Part shown: piece after piece, positions 60,946 through 64,000 of the stretch
How positions within the stretch are numbered: the first letter of the stretch is position 1
Layout of the letters: each line of letters starts with the position of its first letter
From: Pseudobutyrivibrio ruminis AD2017
GTDB lineage: Bacteria; Bacillota; Clostridia; Lachnospirales; Lachnospiraceae
Direction of reading: 5' to 3'
Length of the DNA: 64,000 bases
NCBI RefSeq assembly: GCF_000424305.1
Contig: NZ_AUJQ01000004.1
Coordinates: 186,001 to 250,000, forward strand
The notes under the pieces: model-generated
What the model saw: the letters and a program-made list of their open reading frames with translations, nothing else
What the model was told of the DNA's origin: nothing
The model's database searches: none
Position numbers and translations under genes: made by a program

Positions 60946-63936
60946 TTAGAAACTCTTATTCATATCTACATGGCCCTTAATTCCAGGAACAGAACCCTTG
61001 CTAGAGTACTGCCACATATTCTTTCTTCCAGAATATGTACAAGAAGTATTGTATTGTGCAATCCATACGCTGCATGAACCTGGTATACCATTTGGATTCA
61101 TTCTAGCTGTCATCCAGTTCTTGCTGCAGTATAAACCTGCCTTGTAGCCTGATGACTGAACTGTATTAACGAATGCGTTAACGATAGCCATTCTCTGTTC
61201 TACTGAAAGACTGCTCTGACCTCTGACTGTATCTTCCATATCCAAATAGATTGGATAAGAACATCCGCCTGCACGACCTGCCATAGCTACTGCCATTGAA
61301 GCCTCCTGAACAGCTTCAGCTTCGTTAAGAGCTGTAGAGTAGATGTAAACACCTACATTGATTCCAGCTGCCTTTGCACCTGACATGTTCTTGTAGAAGA
61401 ATGGGTCCTCATGCAACTGACCATCATGCATACCACGGTAACCACATCTGATGATTGCGAAGTTGATTGCAGATTTTGCTGCCTTCCAATCGATGTTGCC
61501 CTGGTGCTTACTAACATCGATTCCGTTGCCCTTTACGATGAGAACTCCATCTGCACCGAAATCGTATTTAACTCCCTGGATTACCTGAGAGCCTGTTACC
61601 TTGTTACCATTCTTGTCAAAGTAGAATGTATTACCATCAATTGACTGCCATCCATAGTATGTGTATGTTGCAGCCTTGTAATAGTATGTTTTACCTGCTA
61701 CGTAATCTGCTGCAGTTGCTGGCTTTGATAAGCCTTCATCAAGGAATAAGGCGTTTCCTGCTTTATCCTTTAACTGCTCTGTTGTTGCTGTACCAAAACC
61801 TGATACTGTATATGTAGCCTTTAGTAATTCAGCATCTGTTGCTGGTACATTATCGGTCCACTTTGGAGTTGCAACAAATGCGTAATCTCCATCCTTTGTT
61901 GCTGCAAATGTGGCTGTCTTTGAATCCTTAACTGCTACATCTGCACCGTTTACAGTAACCTTTGCAAGAGCACCTGCTGTTGCGTTTACTGTAAATACAC
62001 CCTCTTTGTAAGAGATTTCTATAGTAGCTGTTTCTTCCTTTACGCCTGTTGAAGCGTTTACTGCGATAATTCTTCTAATCTTAGCGGCAATAAGCTTATC
62101 CTTTATTCTGAATGAAGCTGCTACCGCACCATGTGCACGATAACCTGTAGGATTCTCTGGCTGAGGTTCGTCAACTACTGGCTCTTGAGCTTTTTCAATC
62201 TTTTTATAATTAAATACTACTTCAGAATCAGCAGTTCCTATTGTTACTTTCTGAGAACTATCTGAATCAAGTTTGTATTCATCATCACCTGATTTATAAG
62301 TAGAATCAGCAGTAATTGTTACCTCTTCGCCTTCTTCCTTAGTAACTTCTTTAGAACTGATTTCAGTCTTAGATTCACCTAATTTATAATATACCTTTAC
62401 AGTATGCTTAGGCTTTGCAACGGGCGTAGTCTCTTCTGCCTTGTACACAAATGTGTAAGTAGCATCCTTTGTAACCTTTTCGAATGCTGGAGATGGTCCT
62501 GAAACCTTCTTGTATGTTACATCGCCATCCTTGTATGTGTCTGGTGCTGTGTATGAAATAGCTGAATCCTTTGCGTATTCCTTAGCCTTTTCAATTGTTA
62601 CTGTCTTTACATCCTTATCATCTGCTGTCTTTAGCTCGAAGTTGATAGTGATTTTGAACTTAGCAGCTTCGGCAGCCTTTAATGTGTGCTTTCTTGTAAG
62701 TAAGCCCTTGTCAGTCTTAAGAGTTGCCTTGCTGGCCTTTGCTGTCATCTTTGGTGCTACTACATCTGTAGTACCCTTAGCTGAATGGCCGTTCTCAACT
62801 TTTCTTGATTCAACAAATTCAACTGTATCTTTAAGTGTTTCTTCTACAGGAACCTTTTCCTTCTTCTGTCCATCTTCAGCAGCATTATCTTTCTTAATCT
62901 GCTTTGTGATTTCCTTCTGAACCTTAAATTCTACCTTATCCTTTACCTCAGCCTCAGTAGCATATTCTGTTGGCTCGTAGCTTACTTCTGAATCTGTATC
63001 ATTCAAAAGGGCAAGCACGTAATCGCCTGGTTCCATGTCCTTTTCTGAGATAACACCATCTTCGTCATCATCTGTATAAACAGTTCCTTCAGCTTCCTTA
63101 AGGGCTACAGCGTAAGATTGAAGAGCTGTCTCCTTATCAAGATATAGCATGTATAAAGGATCTGAACTGATATCACCATGCTGTGTTTCAATTACATTTC
63201 CATCCTTATCAGTAACAGTAACATCAACGTTTCTATCCTGAAGGATTCTTGTAATCTTTGCAGAATCACTAGGTAGTTCAGATGCATCTATTGAAGGATG
63301 TTCAGCTGATTCATCACCCTCTGAGCTTTCTGATTCCTCAGTTTTTGCTTCTTCCTTCTCACCTGACTTTGCCTTATCTTCAGCTTCTGCGGCAGCACGC
63401 TTCTTTGCCTGCTGTTCCTTAAGCTTTTCAAAATCGATTCCATTTCCATCTACTGGAAGTGCATCGCTATCATTGCTTTCAACACTTTCGGCCGAAGAAT
63501 CATCAGCTGCCTGTGTATCTGCAGAAACATCTAAATCAGCATAGTCTTTTGTGTATTCTGCAATCTGAGCATCTAAGTCCTTGATTGCATCTACATAAGA
63601 CTGAAGTCCCTCAGCTGCTTCCTTTGTAAGAAGCTTTACCTGGAATGGAACTCCTGAAATAGGATTGTCATTCTCATCCGAAATATAAACGGTCAAATCC
63701 TTTTCCAATGATTCGCTGGTGATAACTACATTTTTAAATTCTGGGATATAGACGTCCTCGGCTTGATAATCGTCTTCGACATCTACCACTTCTGCCACGT
63801 CATCGGCTGTAATAAGATTATAGACTCCATATCCACCAGCTCCGACAGCTGTTGCACCTAACACACTGGCCACTGCAATGCTAGCGACCTTATGGCTGGC
63901 AATGAAGAATCTTATTGTCTCCCAAATTTCGTTCAT
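60946..63936 (-). CDS. Surface GH25 lysozyme with MucBP-like and wall-binding repeats
   Basis: 996 aa. Order: one membrane segment (residues about 17-42) with a charged start; a beta domain (FKNVVITSESLEKDLTVYIS); a Glu/Ser/Asp-rich low-complexity stretch near 140-230; two MucBP-like repeats near 430-590 (KYAKDS-type YKDGDVTYKKVSGP and HTVKVYYKLGESKTEISSKE); an Ig-like part; a choline-binding-type repeat (YYGWQSIDGNTFYFDKNGNK); and a GH25 domain from about 802. The GH25 domain has GIDVSKHQGNIDW, YLDMED (catalytic Asp/Glu), YCSKNW and ends VDMNKSF. It should hydrolyse peptidoglycan at the surface, perhaps making room for the glycan system. GGGAGATG precedes the ATG. Confidence 0.85.
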   Translation of the reverse strand: MNEIWETIRFFIASHKVASIAVASVLGATAVGAGGYGVYNLITADDVAEVVDVEDDYQAEDVYIPEFKNVVITSESLEKDLTVYISDENDNPISGVPFQVKLLTKEAAEGLQSYVDAIKDLDAQIAEYTKDYADLDVSADTQAADDSSAESVESNDSDALPVDGNGIDFEKLKEQQAKKRAAAEAEDKAKSGEKEEAKTEESESSEGDESAEHPSIDASELPSDSAKITRILQDRNVDVTVTDKDGNVIETQHGDISSDPLYMLYLDKETALQSYAVALKEAEGTVYTDDDEDGVISEKDMEPGDYVLALLNDTDSEVSYEPTEYATEAEVKDKVEFKVQKEITKQIKKDNAAEDGQKKEKVPVEETLKDTVEFVESRKVENGHSAKGTTDVVAPKMTAKASKATLKTDKGLLTRKHTLKAAEAAKFKITINFELKTADDKDVKTVTIEKAKEYAKDSAISYTAPDTYKDGDVTYKKVSGPSPAFEKVTKDATYTFVYKAEETTPVAKPKHTVKVYYKLGESKTEISSKEVTKEEGEEVTITADSTYKSGDDEYKLDSDSSQKVTIGTADSEVVFNYKKIEKAQEPVVDEPQPENPTGYRAHGAVAASFRIKDKLIAAKIRRIIAVNASTGVKEETATIEISYKEGVFTVNATAGALAKVTVNGADVAVKDSKTATFAATKDGDYAFVATPKWTDNVPATDAELLKATYTVSGFGTATTEQLKDKAGNALFLDEGLSKPATAADYVAGKTYYYKAATYTYYGWQSIDGNTFYFDKNGNKVTGSQVIQGVKYDFGADGVLIVKGNGIDVSKHQGNIDWKAAKSAINFAIIRCGYRGMHDGQLHEDPFFYKNMSGAKAAGINVGVYIYSTALNEAEAVQEASMAVAMAGRAGGCSYPIYLDMEDTVRGQSSLSVEQRMAIVNAFVNTVQSSGYKAGLYCSKNWMTARMNPNGIPGSCSVWIAQYNTSCTYSGRKNMWQYSSKGSVPGIKGHVDMNKSF

Positions 63937-63966
63937 TTTAATTACATCTCCCTTAACAAGCTAAAA

Positions 63967-63972
63967 ATTATA
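63967..63972 (-). promoter_or_regulatory. Possible -10 box before the GH25 gene
   Basis: TATAAT on the minus strand about 30 bases upstream of ATG 63936. The hexamer 17 bases further up (CTGTAA) matches the -35 consensus only partly. Confidence 0.4.
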
Positions 63973-64000
63973 CTGTCATGTTATGTTCTTTACAGTAATC

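Noticed and set aside
61411-62920. Plus-strand frames opposite the GH25 gene
   Set aside because: They are antisense by-products of repetitive coding sequence with no start signals or domains.

Overview
The window is one long glycan-assembly island in which every convincing gene lies on the minus strand, so transcription runs from 64 kb down to 1. The low-GC Gram-positive style (strong AGGAGG-type ribosome sites, frequent GTG and TTG starts, UAA stops), a GH25 lysozyme with wall-binding repeats, and DUF6020, DUF6056 and DUF6077-type membrane proteins all suggest a clostridial, Lachnospiraceae-like bacterium such as Butyrivibrio, Pseudobutyrivibrio or Roseburia. This is inference from style, not from a marker gene. 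The left third is visibly more A+T-rich than the rest. No rRNA, tRNA, CRISPR array or transposase was seen.

In transcription order: a 996-aa GH25 surface protein (63.9-60.9 kb), then an initiating phosphoglycosyl transferase, two GT4 glycosyltransferases and a Wzx flippase (to 55.7 kb). A near-consensus sigma-A promoter at 55.7 kb opens a nonulosonic-acid block: formyltransferase, PIG-L deacetylase, KpsC/S-like transferase, LegB, LegC, PtmE-like nucleotidyltransferase, DUF2142 protein, a terminator-like hairpin, GT4, GT2, NeuB/LegI and NeuA/LegF. Next comes a membrane gene that appears split (DUF6077 region plus metallo-beta-lactamase), a Wzy polymerase, a Gfo/Idh oxidoreductase, a divergent aminotransferase, a second initiating transferase, and the WbpG/HisH/HisF amidotransfer trio (36.1-33.5 kb). 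Two GT4 enzymes, a FemAB-like acyltransferase, a CgeB-like glycosyltransferase, an SDR enzyme and a GtrB-like GT2 follow.

At 27.2-23.1 kb a tight four-gene set (HP-motif glycosyltransferase, CMP-sugar synthetase, DRE-TIM pyruvate-type aldolase, KpsF-type arabinose-5-phosphate isomerase) looks like a second, non-canonical ulosonic-acid route. A small secreted protein with its own promoter and terminator separates it from the left part: polytopic GT-C-like proteins with a GtrB-type GT2, an O-acylation set (OafA-like, two SGNH proteins, MBOAT), a second Wzy, a GT2, and fdtA, a decayed polysaccharide deacetylase, fdtB, a GNAT-type acyltransferase and a second Wzx that runs off the window.

Taken together the island could build one or two surface polysaccharides, flagellar glycans or wall glycans. 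The predicted components are a legionaminic-like sugar (possibly N-formylated and/or amidinated), a second CMP-activated ulosonic acid, a 3-amino-3,6-dideoxyhexose and O-acyl groups. There are two initiating transferases, two polymerases and two flippases.

Two families of structured repeats punctuate the gene junctions. One is a double-hairpin repeat (six copies, 28-46 kb) with compensatory base changes whose end supplies ribosome-binding sites. The other is a set of long hairpins (25.7, 51.6 and 58.2 kb) that share a tail immediately after a stop codon.
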